From Mixta sp031457955 (GTDB lineage Bacteria > Pseudomonadota > Gammaproteobacteria > Enterobacterales > Enterobacteriaceae): a stretch of DNA of 64,000 nt. Numbering within the stretch: position 1 is the first letter of the stretch; the number at the start of each line of letters is the position of its first letter. The notes under the pieces are model-generated. The model searched no databases. It saw nothing but the letters and a program-made list of their open reading frames with translations, and was not told the origin of the DNA. The stretch is from contig NZ_JAVDXN010000001.1 of NCBI RefSeq assembly GCF_031457955.1, forward strand, positions 930,001-994,000, read 5' to 3'. Both the position numbers and the translations under genes were made by a program. Below, piece by piece: positions 1 through 8,779 of the stretch.

Positions 1-219
1 TCGGGTATTTATCGGGTACATTGCGCCGACTGCCCTTCTCTTCCCTCTTTGAACGAACGTTTTTTCCTCGGCACTTTTTATGCGCCGCTTGATGCCATCA
101 AGCAGGCAAGAAAATATTATCCCCAGGCGGAAGGCTGTAAAAACTGCTGCCCAACGCGAAAAAAGAAGAAAGAAACCGCTAAAAATCAGGAAAGCGCTGC
201 GCCTTCCCCTTTTTGCTAA
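1..219 (+). CDS. Small Cys-rich hypothetical protein, 3' end (partial)
   Basis: Frame 1 is open from the window edge to a TAA at 217-219 and reads like real protein: about 72 residues with a His/Cys cluster (RVHCADCPSLP), then FLGTFYAPLDAIKQARKYYP, then GCKNCC and a basic Lys-rich tail. The start lies outside the window. The order H-x3-C, LP, LG-x-F, an Ala-rich helix, then GCxxCC matches the 69-aa protein at 14993-15202, so I place both in one small family. The paired Cys/His residues suggest metal binding, which is inference. I know no function for the family. Confidence 0.6.
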   Translation, partial: SGIYRVHCADCPSLPSLNERFFLGTFYAPLDAIKQARKYYPQAEGCKNCCPTRKKKKETAKNQESAAPSPFC

Positions 220-387
220 CGTTTCTGGCCATCATGATGCGTGCAGGCTCTATCTGCACTGCACGCCTGTGCCTCGCCAGCGCCAGCCGCGTTGCCCGTT
301 GCTGTTTGGCTCGGGCAAGCCTTAAACGATAATTTTTTTGCCGTACTGTTTCACTCTTGCCATAAATCGACCACAATAGTGATTAAA

Positions 388-403
388 TGTGATGTACATC
401 ACC
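388..403 (+). promoter_or_regulatory. Probable CRP site upstream of sotB
   Basis: TGTGATGTACATCACC fits the CRP consensus TGTGA-N6-TCACA at nine of ten conserved positions. It lies about 55 bp upstream of the sotB ATG, so catabolite control of this exporter is plausible. I could not assign a convincing -10 element. Confidence 0.6.
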
Positions 404-457
404 TTTTGGCGATGCAACCATCAATTCTGTTAACACGTCTGGCATCCATTTATTCCT

Positions 458-1639
458 ATGCAAACACCTGTTTCCCGTAAAACGGCCTGGCTACGCGTTG
501 TACTGCTGGCGGTCGCAGCGTTTATTTTTAATACCACCGAATTTGTGCCGGTGGGGCTGCTCTCTGATATCGCCGCCTCCTTTTCTATGAGCACGCCGCA
601 AGTGGGCATTATGTTAACCATCTATGCCTGGGTGGTGGCGTTGATGTCGTTACCGCTGATGCTGGCGACGCGGAATGTCGAGCGTCGCTTGTTGCTGACG
701 GTGCTTTTCCTGCTGTTTACCCTGAGCCATGTTCTTTCACTGCTGGCGTGGAATTTCCCGGTGCTGGTGCTGTCACGTATCGGCATTGCGCTGTCGCACG
801 CGGTGTTCTGGTCGATTACCGCCTCGCTGGCGATCCGCGTCGCCCCGGCCGGTAAGAAAACGCAGGCGCTCAGCATGCTGGCGACCGGCACCGCGCTGGC
901 GATGGTGCTGGGCGTGCCGATTGGGCGCATTATCGGCCAGTATCTGGGCTGGCGTATCACCTTTGGCATGATAGGCGCATCAGCGCTGGTGCTGCTGCTG
1001 ATGCTGATTAAGCTGTTGCCGAAGCTGCCCAGCGAGCATACCGGATCGCTCAGTAGCGTCCCGATGCTGTTTAAGCGTCCGGCGCTGGTCGGCATGTATT
1101 TGCTGGTTACGCTGGTCGTGACCGCGCACTATACTGCCTACAGCTATATCGAGCCGTTTATGCAGGTAATTGCCTCGCAGGGCGAGAACTTTACGACGTT
1201 TCTGCTGCTGATTTTCGGCACGGCGGGCATCGTAGGCAGCATTATCTTTAGCCTGCTGGGAAATAAGTTCCCTTCCGCGCTGCTGCTTAGCGCTATCGGG
1301 CTGATTACGCTGTGCATGGGATTATTGCTGTTTGCCGCCATTCATCCGGTAGCGGTTTCCGTGCTCTGCGTGGTTTGGGGCATGGGCATGATGACCATTG
1401 GCCTGGCGATGCAGGTGCGCGTGCTGTCACTGGCGCCGGACGCCACTGACGTGGCGATGTCGCTGTTCTCCGGCATTTACAATATCGGCATTGGTGCCGG
1501 TGCGCTGTTGGGTAATCAGGTCAGCCTGCATTTTAAAATGGCGGACGTTGGCAACGTGGGCGCGATCCTTGGCCTGCTGGCGCTGTTCTGGTGCATCTTT
1601 ATTTTCCGGCGCTACCCACAGCTGCGCAGCAACGGTTAA
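458..1639 (+). CDS. sotB: Sugar efflux transporter SotB (MFS)
   Basis: Inner-membrane major-facilitator exporter of the SotB/YdeA family. In E. coli this drug:H+ antiporter-type protein expels arabinose, IPTG and related sugars. The 393-residue product has the family's usual length and about 12 hydrophobic segments. The opening NTTEFVPVGLL followed by DIAASFSMSTPQVG is diagnostic of this group. TM4 carries GTALAMVLGVPIGRIIG, like the antiporter motif C region. Transcription is monocistronic: a CRP site lies upstream and hairpins at 1647-1680 and 1699-1718 lie downstream, where it converges with rhaM. Substrate assignment rests on family membership. Confidence 0.9.
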   Translation: MQTPVSRKTAWLRVVLLAVAAFIFNTTEFVPVGLLSDIAASFSMSTPQVGIMLTIYAWVVALMSLPLMLATRNVERRLLLTVLFLLFTLSHVLSLLAWNFPVLVLSRIGIALSHAVFWSITASLAIRVAPAGKKTQALSMLATGTALAMVLGVPIGRIIGQYLGWRITFGMIGASALVLLLMLIKLLPKLPSEHTGSLSSVPMLFKRPALVGMYLLVTLVVTAHYTAYSYIEPFMQVIASQGENFTTFLLLIFGTAGIVGSIIFSLLGNKFPSALLLSAIGLITLCMGLLLFAAIHPVAVSVLCVVWGMGMMTIGLAMQVRVLSLAPDATDVAMSLFSGIYNIGIGAGALLGNQVSLHFKMADVGNVGAILGLLALFWCIFIFRRYPQLRSNG

Positions 1640-1646
1640 CCGTGAG

Positions 1647-1680
1647 CTGTCCTGATATCAGAATCCGCTATTCAGGACAG
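1647..1680. other. Inverted repeat after sotB
   Basis: CTGTCCTGA and its complement TCAGGACAG form a 9-bp stem with a 16-nt loop just after the sotB stop. No T-run follows directly. It may support RNA stability or be a regulator site. Confidence 0.35.
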
Positions 1681-1687
1681 TTAACAG

Positions 1688-1718
1688 AAAAAATTTCAGG
1701 GGCCGATTGGCCCCTTTT
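1688..1718. terminator. Bidirectional terminator between sotB and rhaM
   Basis: A run of A precedes, and a run of T follows, the hairpin GGGGCCGATTGGCCCC. It can therefore act as an intrinsic terminator for sotB on the plus strand and for the rha operon on the minus strand. Confidence 0.75.
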
Positions 1719-1755
1719 GTTCGTTGCGCTGCGCTACAGAGCGTGACCTTGCCGG

Positions 1756-2070
1756 TTATTCCAGCCAGAACACCGGCTTCAGCGGCTGACTTACCGGGCT
1801 GTTATCGGCATTGGAAGGCATCAGCTCGCGCATTGAGGCCCACCAGCGTTGGCATACCTCGGTTTGCGCTATCGCGTCCCAGCGCGCTTCCGACTCGATC
1901 TCGACATAAGCGAACAGCAGGTGACGCTGCTCATCGAGAAAAATCGCGTAATGATGCGCGCCGTGCGCCTTTAATGTCTGCTCCAGCTCAGGCCAGACAG
2001 GCGAATGTCGCTGCTGATAGGCCGCGTGGCAGTCCGGGTAGACCTGCATCACAAAGGCTTTACGCAACAT
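1756..2070 (-). CDS. rhaM: L-rhamnose mutarotase
   Basis: Interconverts alpha and beta anomers of L-rhamnose so that the isomerase gets its preferred form. The 104-residue length and the landmarks MLRKAFVMQVYPD, YAIFLDE, LFAYVEIE and paired Trp (RWWASM) are those of RhaM/YiiL. It is the last gene of rhaBADM. Its start overlaps the end of rhaD by 11 bp, which implies translational coupling. The terminator at 1688-1718 follows. Confidence 0.93.
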   Translation of the reverse strand: MLRKAFVMQVYPDCHAAYQQRHSPVWPELEQTLKAHGAHHYAIFLDEQRHLLFAYVEIESEARWDAIAQTEVCQRWWASMRELMPSNADNSPVSQPLKPVFWLE

Positions 2071-2902
2071 TGGCCGGCCCCGTATCCAGCGCAGCCTGCC
2101 ACGGATTCACGTTAAAGCGTTTCCCCAGCGCGATCAGCTGCTCGGTAGTGATGCTCTGGCGCAGGCCGCCCATAGCGATCACCTTTACCAGCACCTCCGA
2201 CGATTTCTCTGCGGTATCGATCAACCCGAAGGTTTCGTCCAGCGTCGGCCCCGCGCCGAAAATCCCGTGGAAAGGCCACATCACCAGGCTGTGCGATTGC
2301 ATCTGTTTGGCGGTGGCGTCGCCAATCTCATCGGTGCCGGGCACCATCCAGGGTACGATACCTACGCCATCCGGGAACACCACCAGACATTCGGTGCTGC
2401 CTTCCCACAGCAGGCGGGTAAAGCGTGCTGAATCCAGCTCCACCACATAGCTCAGCGCCATAAAGTTGGTGGCGTGACAGTGCATAATCACGCGGTCGAC
2501 GCCGTTGGTCAGCTGTTTACGCACGCTGTGCGACTGGAAATGAGAAGCTAGTTCCGAAGTCGGCACGCCGCCGTTTACCAGCCCCCAGTGAATTTTATAG
2601 GAGAGGCCCTGCTCATCCACCTGCAGCAGCGCCAGACAGTCCGCGGGATCGAGCTGAACGTTGCGGAAAAACTTGCCGGAACCGGTGACGATAAACCAGT
2701 CGTTAGCCAGCCCTGGCGCCGGATGACTCAGCTCAATGCAGCGCGGCTCCGCCACGAAGTCGTGCGCAAAAGCCGCGACCTCTTCTGGCAGCAGACGCAT
2801 GGTTACGTTGCCGCCGTTGCGCTCATCCCAGCCTTTCAGCCACATATCGCTGGTGGCCTTTACCATTCCCTGCACAAACCAGGAAGATAGAATTGATTGC
2901 AT
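2060..2902 (-). CDS. rhaD: Rhamnulose-1-phosphate aldolase
   Basis: Class II zinc aldolase that splits L-rhamnulose-1-phosphate into dihydroxyacetone phosphate and L-lactaldehyde. It shows GWDERNGGNVTMRL near the N-terminus, the FIVTGSGKFFRNVQLDPAD segment, the Zn ligand motif HCHATN, and GPTLDETFGLIDTAEKS. An ATG three codons upstream is in frame, but AAGGATG lies at normal distance only from the ATG at 2902, and the 280-aa product then starts like E. coli RhaD. The lactaldehyde made here is the substrate of the nearby aldA. Confidence 0.95.
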   Translation of the reverse strand: MQSILSSWFVQGMVKATSDMWLKGWDERNGGNVTMRLLPEEVAAFAHDFVAEPRCIELSHPAPGLANDWFIVTGSGKFFRNVQLDPADCLALLQVDEQGLSYKIHWGLVNGGVPTSELASHFQSHSVRKQLTNGVDRVIMHCHATNFMALSYVVELDSARFTRLLWEGSTECLVVFPDGVGIVPWMVPGTDEIGDATAKQMQSHSLVMWPFHGIFGAGPTLDETFGLIDTAEKSSEVLVKVIAMGGLRQSITTEQLIALGKRFNVNPWQAALDTGPANVA

Positions 2903-2913
2903 AAGTCTCATCC

Positions 2914-4170
2914 TTACCGTTGACTGAGGATCTGTTCTTCATAATCGCGCACGTTGCGCAGCCAGCCTGCGTCCGCCGGGACATCGTGGCGCAGACAGTA
3001 ACTTTCCCAAACCGCCTGCCACGGCAGCGATTTTTGTTCTTCCAGCAGCGCCAGACGCGTGGTGAAATCACCGGCGGCTTCAATCGTGCGCAGTTTCTCG
3101 GTTGGCTCCAGCAGCGCGCGCAGCAGCGCTTTTTTCGCGTTGCGCGTACCGATAACCCAGGCGGCAATACGGTTGATTGACGCATCGAAGAAATCGAGGC
3201 CGATATGCACCTTATCAAACAGCTTCTGGCGCACGATCTCATGGGCGATGGCCTGGGTTTCATCATCCAGCAGCACCACATGGTCGCTGTCCCAGCGTAC
3301 CGGGCGGCTGACGTGCAGCAGCAGACGCGGCACATAGAGCATCACAGTAGAGATTTTGTCCGAGATCATTTCGGTGGGATGGAAATGGCCGGCGTCCAGC
3401 GTCAGCGCCGTCTGGCGGCTGGTGGCGTAACCCAGATAGAACTCATTGGAGCCGACGGTGTAGCTTTCCGCGCCGATACCGAACAGCTTGCTTTCGACGG
3501 CATCAATATGGTGCGCCGGATTGAGTTTTTCGCTCAGCACCTCATCCAGCGCCTGCATCAGTCGCTGGCGCGGCGCCAGACGATCCACGGTCAGATCTTT
3601 CATGCCGTCCGGCACCCAGATATTCATCACCGACGGCGTGCCCAGCTGCTCGCCGAACCAGGCGGAAACTTTACGGCTCGCTTTGCAGTGATCGATCCAG
3701 AATTGCTGAATCTGGCTATCCGCATGAGAGAGCGTAAAGCCGTCGGCGCTGAGCGGATGTGAAAAGCAGGTTGGGTTAAAGTCCAGCCCCAGCTGGCGCT
3801 CTTTCGCCCAGCTGACCCAGTTGGCGAAGTGCTGCGGTTCGATCTCATTACGATCCACCGGCCCGTCGCTTTCCAGATAGATGGCGTGCAGGTTAAAGCG
3901 CTTCGGCCCCGGAATCAGCCCCAGCGCGACATCAACATCGGCGCGCAGCTCCTGCGCATTACGGGCGCGGCCCGGATAGTTGCCGGTGGCCTGGATGCCG
4001 CCGGTCAGCGCGCCCTGCGGATTTTCGAAACCGCGAACATCGTCTCCTTGCCAGCAGTGCATCGATACCGGAATGGTATCCAGCTGCTGCATCGCGGCCT
4101 CGACATCGACGCCGTTATCAGCATAACGCTGTTTCGCCAGTTCAAAAGCCTGTTCTGTAAGCCTGGTCAT
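2914..4170 (-). CDS. rhaA: L-rhamnose isomerase
   Basis: Converts L-rhamnose to L-rhamnulose; a cytoplasmic Mn-dependent TIM barrel. The 418-residue product has the family's usual length (419 in E. coli). It carries SMHCWQGDDV near the N-terminus and conserved segments LGLDFNPTCFSHPLSADGFT, DAGHFHPTE and HIGLDFFDAS, which include the metal ligands. Two ATGs lie six bases apart. I chose the second (4168-4170) because its ATGA overlaps the rhaB stop and its spacing from AAGGA is normal. Confidence 0.96.
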   Translation of the reverse strand: MTRLTEQAFELAKQRYADNGVDVEAAMQQLDTIPVSMHCWQGDDVRGFENPQGALTGGIQATGNYPGRARNAQELRADVDVALGLIPGPKRFNLHAIYLESDGPVDRNEIEPQHFANWVSWAKERQLGLDFNPTCFSHPLSADGFTLSHADSQIQQFWIDHCKASRKVSAWFGEQLGTPSVMNIWVPDGMKDLTVDRLAPRQRLMQALDEVLSEKLNPAHHIDAVESKLFGIGAESYTVGSNEFYLGYATSRQTALTLDAGHFHPTEMISDKISTVMLYVPRLLLHVSRPVRWDSDHVVLLDDETQAIAHEIVRQKLFDKVHIGLDFFDASINRIAAWVIGTRNAKKALLRALLEPTEKLRTIEAAGDFTTRLALLEEQKSLPWQAVWESYCLRHDVPADAGWLRNVRDYEEQILSQR

Positions 4171-5639
4171 AAGCATAGTTCCTTACGCGGTTGTTTCAGC
4201 GCCTGAAAACGCGACCAGCCGTCGGTTAGCGCGCTGTCTGAGATGGGTTGAATAAAATGAGACGGAAAATTTTGCGCCACGCAGCGACGGAAAGCGTCAA
4301 CGTCCGCCATTTCGCCGTGCGCAATCAGCTGGCTGCCGACGTTGCCCAGCGTCGAGGCTTCGATCGGGCCGACGCTTACCGGTAGCTGACAGGCGTTGGC
4401 GCAGAGCTGATTCAGCAGCGGGTTTTGGCTGCCGCCGCCGACAATATGCAACCGCTTAAAGGCGGTGCCGCGCAGTGCGGCCAGCTCCTCGCTGACCTGA
4501 CGATAAAGCAGCGCCAGGCTATCGAAAATGCAGCGCGCCAGCGCAACCGGGCTGTGCGGTATCGGCATCAATTGTTCGGCGCAGGCGTCCTGAATCTCCC
4601 GTACCATGCTGGCCGGATTGATAAAACGCGCATCGTTGGCGTCAATAATCGCCAGGCAAGCGGGATAATGCGTGGCTTCATCAATCAGGGCGCAAAGGTC
4701 ATTGATTTGCAGTTCATCGCAGACGCGCTGCAGCAGCCACAGCCCCATGATATTTTTCAGCACGCGATAGCGCCCTTCCGCGCCCCCTTCATTGGTGATA
4801 TTGGCCGCCAGCGCAGCGCCGTCGTTAAACGGCGTGCGGCTTTCAAAGCCCAACAGCGACCAGGTGCCGGAGCAAAGATACGCTTCATCAATATCGGTGA
4901 GCGGCGTCGCCAACACGGCGCTGGCGGTATCGTGCGTGGCGACGGCGACAACCGGAATACGCACGCCGCTGCGGCTTTGCCATTCGCCGACCGGCGCGCC
5001 AGGCAGTTGCGGCTTGCCAAACCATTCGGCGCGCGCGCCCGCCCAGTTCAGCAGCGCGCTATCCCACTCGCCGGTGGCCAGGTTCAGCAGTTGCGTGGTG
5101 CTGGCGTTGGTGTATTCCCAATTCAGCTGACCGGTTAAACGGTACTGCAAATAATCAGGGATCATCAGGGCGTGCGCGACGCGATCCCGCAGTTCAGGAT
5201 GCGCCTGGCTAAAGGCGCGCAGCTGATAAAGGGTATTAAAAGGCAGGAACTGAATGCCGGTGTGCTGCCAGATAACATCGCGGCCCAGCTCGCGCTGCGC
5301 CTGCGCCATCAGCCCGTGGGTACGCTTATCGCGATAGGAGACCGGCAGGCCGACGCGTTCGCCCGCCTGGTCAAGCATGATCATATCCACGCCCCAGGTA
5401 TCGATGCCGATGCTGTCTGGCACCACGCCGCTGGCCAGCAGCTGCTCCAACCCTTCCCGAATCGCCTGCTCCAGCGCGTCGATATCCCAGCAGTCATAGC
5501 CGTCAATCTGACAACGTTGATTAGCAAAGCGGCTCACCTGCTCCAGCGTTAACGCCTGGCTATCAGGCTGGTAGCGCGCCAGCATAATACGGCCGCTGGA
5601 GGCGCCGAGATCGATAGCAACAAAATTACGATGGCTCAT
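4167..5639 (-). CDS. rhaB: Rhamnulokinase
   Basis: FGGY-family kinase that phosphorylates L-rhamnulose at O1. Landmarks: N-terminal phosphate-binding AIDLGASSGRIMLARY, the substrate region GIDTWGVDM, THDTASAV, CSGTWSLLGFE and the nucleotide-binding HIVGGGSQNPLLNQL. The 490-aa product begins at ATG 5637-5639, preceded by AGGAAG about 9 nt upstream. An in-frame ATG further upstream (5696) falls inside the promoter region and was rejected. First gene of rhaBADM; it overlaps rhaA by 4 nt. Confidence 0.96.
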   Translation of the reverse strand: MSHRNFVAIDLGASSGRIMLARYQPDSQALTLEQVSRFANQRCQIDGYDCWDIDALEQAIREGLEQLLASGVVPDSIGIDTWGVDMIMLDQAGERVGLPVSYRDKRTHGLMAQAQRELGRDVIWQHTGIQFLPFNTLYQLRAFSQAHPELRDRVAHALMIPDYLQYRLTGQLNWEYTNASTTQLLNLATGEWDSALLNWAGARAEWFGKPQLPGAPVGEWQSRSGVRIPVVAVATHDTASAVLATPLTDIDEAYLCSGTWSLLGFESRTPFNDGAALAANITNEGGAEGRYRVLKNIMGLWLLQRVCDELQINDLCALIDEATHYPACLAIIDANDARFINPASMVREIQDACAEQLMPIPHSPVALARCIFDSLALLYRQVSEELAALRGTAFKRLHIVGGGSQNPLLNQLCANACQLPVSVGPIEASTLGNVGSQLIAHGEMADVDAFRRCVAQNFPSHFIQPISDSALTDGWSRFQALKQPRKELCL

Positions 5640-5670
5640 AAGATTCGCTTCCTGATGAAACATGCTCACC

Positions 5671-5748
5671 AGTGTAAAAAGCTGTGAATTCCGCACCTTG
5701 CTGACAGTGCCAATGTTTCTATCCGGCTGGCAGGGGCGTCAAGAAGGA
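5671..5748 (-). promoter_or_regulatory. rhaBAD promoter with RhaS-binding region
   Basis: Read on the minus strand, this stretch keeps the architecture of the E. coli rhaBAD promoter: a pyrimidine-rich RhaS site directly downstream of the CRP site, then CTGTCAG, then GGAATTCACAGCTTTTTACACTGG close to the E. coli sequence around -10. TACACT (complement of 5671-5676) is the likely -10. The exact RhaS half-sites are inferred by position. Confidence 0.7.
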
Positions 5749-5764
5749 CGTGAAGCAGCTCACA
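5749..5764 (-). promoter_or_regulatory. CRP site of the rhaBAD promoter
   Basis: On the minus strand TGTGAGCTGCTTCACG matches the CRP consensus at nine of ten conserved positions and abuts the RhaS region, exactly as in E. coli. It explains catabolite repression of rhamnose use. Confidence 0.8.
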
Positions 5765-5937
5765 AATCCACTTTTCCCTGCCGCCGCAATGGGATGTGAC
5801 CCTTGCCGCAATTTTGAAGATTGCCCGCTATTTCTGGAAAAATTAACCGGTTAACCCTGTTTTGCGGTGCAAAATTCAAGGTAAGTTAGGCGCGCGCTGA
5901 CTAGTATCGGTCGCACAGAGGCAAACGAGGACGCATC

Positions 5938-6762
5938 ATGACCGTATTACACAGCGCCGATTTTTTTCCGGATGGCGATCTGCCGATAGCGATTGAACCG
6001 CGCGCGCCGCAGGGCGTATTTCCTGAGCATCATCACGACTTTCATGAGATCGTGCTGGTGGAACAAGGCGCCGGTATTCATATTTTTAACGGTCAGCCTC
6101 AGTCGTTGTGCGGCGGCTGCGTCTGTTTTGTCCGCGATCACGATCGTCATCTCTATGAGCAGACGGAGAATCTTTTTCTGACCAATGTGCTGTGGCGCGG
6201 CCCGCAGGCGTTTCGTTACCTTACCGGGTTACAGGATTTGCTGCCGCAGGAGCGCGATGGTCGTTATCCTTCACACTGGCGCATCAGTAACCGGGTCATG
6301 ACGCAGGCCAGAGCGCTGGTGGCGCAGCTGCAGGTGGCTGAGCACAGCGATGCCACCGCGCAACGTGTGCAGCAGGAGCTGACCTTTATGCAGCTGCTGG
6401 TGCTGCTGCGTCAGGGCTGCCGCGAGCAAGAGAGCGATGCGCAGGAGGCGCGCCTGCTGCGGCTGCTGGACTGGCTGAATGAACATTACAGCGAAGATAT
6501 CGACTGGGATGCGCTGGCCGATCGCTTTTCGCTGTCGCTGCGCACCCTGCACCGTCAGCTTAAACAGCAAACCGGCAGCACGCCGCAGCGCTACCTTAAC
6601 CGGCTGCGTCTTTTACAGGCGCGTCACCTGCTGCGCCACAGTGAAATGCGTATTACCGATATTGCGTTTCAGTGCGGCTTTGGCGACAGCAATCACTTTT
6701 CAACGCTGTTTCGGCGCGAGTTTGGCTGCGCACCGCGCACCGAGCGGCAACAGATGTGGTAA
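5938..6762 (+). CDS. rhaS: Rhamnose operon activator RhaS (AraC family)
   Basis: L-rhamnose-responsive activator of rhaBAD and rhaT. The N-terminal cupin domain carries FPEHHHDFHEIVLVEQGAGI, then VCFVRDHDRHLYE. The C-terminal double helix-turn-helix includes LSLRTLHRQLKQQTG and ITDIAFQCGFGDSNHFSTLF. The 274-aa length is normal (278 in E. coli). It is divergent from rhaB across a 298-bp regulatory region and lies 11 bp upstream of rhaR. Confidence 0.95.
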   Translation: MTVLHSADFFPDGDLPIAIEPRAPQGVFPEHHHDFHEIVLVEQGAGIHIFNGQPQSLCGGCVCFVRDHDRHLYEQTENLFLTNVLWRGPQAFRYLTGLQDLLPQERDGRYPSHWRISNRVMTQARALVAQLQVAEHSDATAQRVQQELTFMQLLVLLRQGCREQESDAQEARLLRLLDWLNEHYSEDIDWDALADRFSLSLRTLHRQLKQQTGSTPQRYLNRLRLLQARHLLRHSEMRITDIAFQCGFGDSNHFSTLFRREFGCAPRTERQQMW

Positions 6763-6773
6763 CAGGAGAGAGC

Positions 6774-7643
6774 ATGGGGTTAACGCTGGCGAAGGCGGAC
6801 TATTTTCCCTCAGAAGCGATGCCGGTGGCGGTGGCTGACCGTGCGCCGCAGCCCTCTTTCCCGCCCCATCGTCATGAGTTCAGCGAGATTGTGATCGTCT
6901 GGCGCGGAAACGGCCTGCATGTGCTTAACGATCGCCCGTGGCTGGTCACCTGCGGCGATCTGTTTTATATCCAGCACAGCGACTGCCATAGCTATGAATC
7001 GGTTAACGATCTGGTACTGGATAATATTCTTTATTGCCCGGAGCGCTTTCGCCTCGGTCTGGACTGGAGCCAGCTGTTGCCGCTGGATGACGTCGACTAT
7101 CGCGCCCACTGGCGCTTAACCACGCGTGGTATGGCGCTGGCGCGCGGCGTGATTGTTCAGCTGGAACAGGAGAGCCGTAAAACCGATCTGCTCTCCATGC
7201 AGCTGGCGGAGGCGCTGTTTTTGCAGCTGGCGCTGATCCTGCGGCGCCATCGCTATGTGGCGGAACGGGCGGGCGAATTGCCGGAAGGCGAGCAGCTTGA
7301 TTTATTGATGTCCGCGATCCAGGCCAGCACCGCCCGCCCCTTCGATCTCGCCGCCTTCTGTCAGCATAACCGGCTCAGCGAACGCGCCTTGAAACAGCTG
7401 TTTCGTCAGCAAACCGGCATGACCATCGGCCATTACCTGCGTCAGCTGCAGCTCTGTCAGGCGAAATATCTACTGCGCAATACGGCGTTAATGATTGGTG
7501 AAGTGGCATCCCGCTGCGGCTTTGATGACAGCAACTATTTTTCCGCTGTGTTTACCCGTGAAACCGGTTTTACCCCCAGCGCCTGGCGTCAACGCTTTGA
7601 GCGTATCAGCGAGCCGCAGCCGCTTACAGCGCAGCTAAAATAG
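6774..7643 (+). CDS. rhaR: Rhamnose regulator RhaR (AraC family)
   Basis: Activates rhaSR in response to L-rhamnose, giving the two-step RhaR-RhaS cascade. It has the cupin strand EIVIVWRGNGLHVLNDRP, then GDLFYI and YESVNDLVLDNILYCPER, and a C-terminal AraC domain with VASRCGFDDSNYFSAVFTRE. I placed the start at ATG 6774 behind AGGAGAG, giving 289 aa and the expected N-terminus. A longer open frame from 6672 only reads through rhaS. It ends 101 bp before the convergent rhaT. Confidence 0.94.
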   Translation: MGLTLAKADYFPSEAMPVAVADRAPQPSFPPHRHEFSEIVIVWRGNGLHVLNDRPWLVTCGDLFYIQHSDCHSYESVNDLVLDNILYCPERFRLGLDWSQLLPLDDVDYRAHWRLTTRGMALARGVIVQLEQESRKTDLLSMQLAEALFLQLALILRRHRYVAERAGELPEGEQLDLLMSAIQASTARPFDLAAFCQHNRLSERALKQLFRQQTGMTIGHYLRQLQLCQAKYLLRNTALMIGEVASRCGFDDSNYFSAVFTRETGFTPSAWRQRFERISEPQPLTAQLK

Positions 7644-7710
7644 TCATTTTCGACTGTTACGCGCCACGCCTGACGCGCGGCTGTTCTTGCTAACACACTA
7701 ACAGGTTAAA

Positions 7711-7738
7711 GGCGGCCTGACGCTACTGCCAGGCCGCC
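7711..7738. terminator. Hairpin between rhaR and rhaT
   Basis: GGCGGCCTG and CAGGCCGCC form a 9-bp GC-rich stem with a 10-nt loop. Only a short TTT follows on the minus strand, so it is a weak intrinsic terminator candidate for convergent rhaT and rhaR. Confidence 0.5.
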
Positions 7739-7744
7739 CGCTGG

Positions 7745-8779
7745 TTAACCGGCCATGCCCATGCCGACGACGTTCGCCGCCAGAATAATCACCAGGCATC
7801 CCACGGAAAGCACCCTGACCGGACGACGTCCTACCGCGTGCCACTCTTTCATCAGTAAGCCAACGATACCGCCGCACAGTACATACAGGCTCATATGCAA
7901 CATCCAGCTGACAAAGTCATACTGCGCCGGAATATTGGCGTGGCCCCAGGCATAGAAGAAGAATTGCAGATACCACATCAGGCCGCCGAGCATGGCAAAG
8001 GCAGCATTTGCCAGCAGCAGCGGCTTCGCCAGCGACAGGTCCGCTTTGAGCGACAGCGAGGGCTTCACCGCCAGCCGCACAAAACAGTAGGCCAGGTTAA
8101 CCAACGCCCCGCCGCCCATGATCACCACATAGCTCGGCAACGCCACGTAGAGCGGACTGACGCCCGCAGCGGCAGCGGCTTCATGCATCGGTTTTGCCGC
8201 ATCCATCGCAAATGACATACCAGCGGAAAAGATGCCGCACAGCACCGCCAGCACCAGTCCTTTTTTCAGGTTGAACTCTTCTGCGCTGATGCCCAGCGCG
8301 CGCTCTTTCAGGAAACCCGCGCGGGAGACGATGATCACGCCAACCAGCGCAATCAACACGCCCAGCAGCGTCATGCGGCCACCGGCGGAGCTGAACAACA
8401 CCATAAACCGACCCTGCAACAGCGGCGTCATCAGCGTCCCGACCACCAGCGTAATACCGATGGCGATGCCAATCCCCATCGACATACCGAGATAGCGCAT
8501 GGTTAAGCCGTAGTTAACGTTGCCGATGCCCCACATGGCGCCAAACAAAAACACCGGCAGCAGCTGCGACAAACTGAACTGTTGAAAGTATCCCCAGAAA
8601 TCGGGCAGCAGCACCGCGCTGACGGCCCAGGGTAATATTAACCATGACATGATGCCGCCCACGGACCACATGGTTTCCCATGACCAGTTTCTGACGCGTT
8701 TAAAAGGGGCATAAAAACAGGCGGCGCTGGCGGCACCGACCAGATGCCAGAGAATGCCGGCAAGGATTGCGTTGTTCAT
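7745..8779 (-). CDS. rhaT: L-rhamnose/H+ symporter
   Basis: Inner-membrane proton symporter that imports L-rhamnose. The 344-residue product has ten hydrophobic segments and the family landmarks GAASAACFYAPFKRVRNWSW, FLFGAMWGIGNVNYGLTMRY, GMSMGIGIAIGITLVVGTLM and FFYAWGHANIPAQYDFVSWM. It is transcribed toward rhaR as its own unit. A possible CRP site sits about 135 bp upstream of the ATG. Confidence 0.95.
   Translation of the reverse strand: MNNAILAGILWHLVGAASAACFYAPFKRVRNWSWETMWSVGGIMSWLILPWAVSAVLLPDFWGYFQQFSLSQLLPVFLFGAMWGIGNVNYGLTMRYLGMSMGIGIAIGITLVVGTLMTPLLQGRFMVLFSSAGGRMTLLGVLIALVGVIIVSRAGFLKERALGISAEEFNLKKGLVLAVLCGIFSAGMSFAMDAAKPMHEAAAAAGVSPLYVALPSYVVIMGGGALVNLAYCFVRLAVKPSLSLKADLSLAKPLLLANAAFAMLGGLMWYLQFFFYAWGHANIPAQYDFVSWMLHMSLYVLCGGIVGLLMKEWHAVGRRPVRVLSVGCLVIILAANVVGMGMAG

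Noticed and set aside
622..1095. Minus-strand frame inside sotB
   Set aside because: A shadow of the sotB reading frame without ribosome-binding site or protein-like composition.
5784..5800. CRP-like half-site near rhaS
   Set aside because: Only the TGTGA half is good; the second half matches 3 of 5 bases, so it was left out as a feature.
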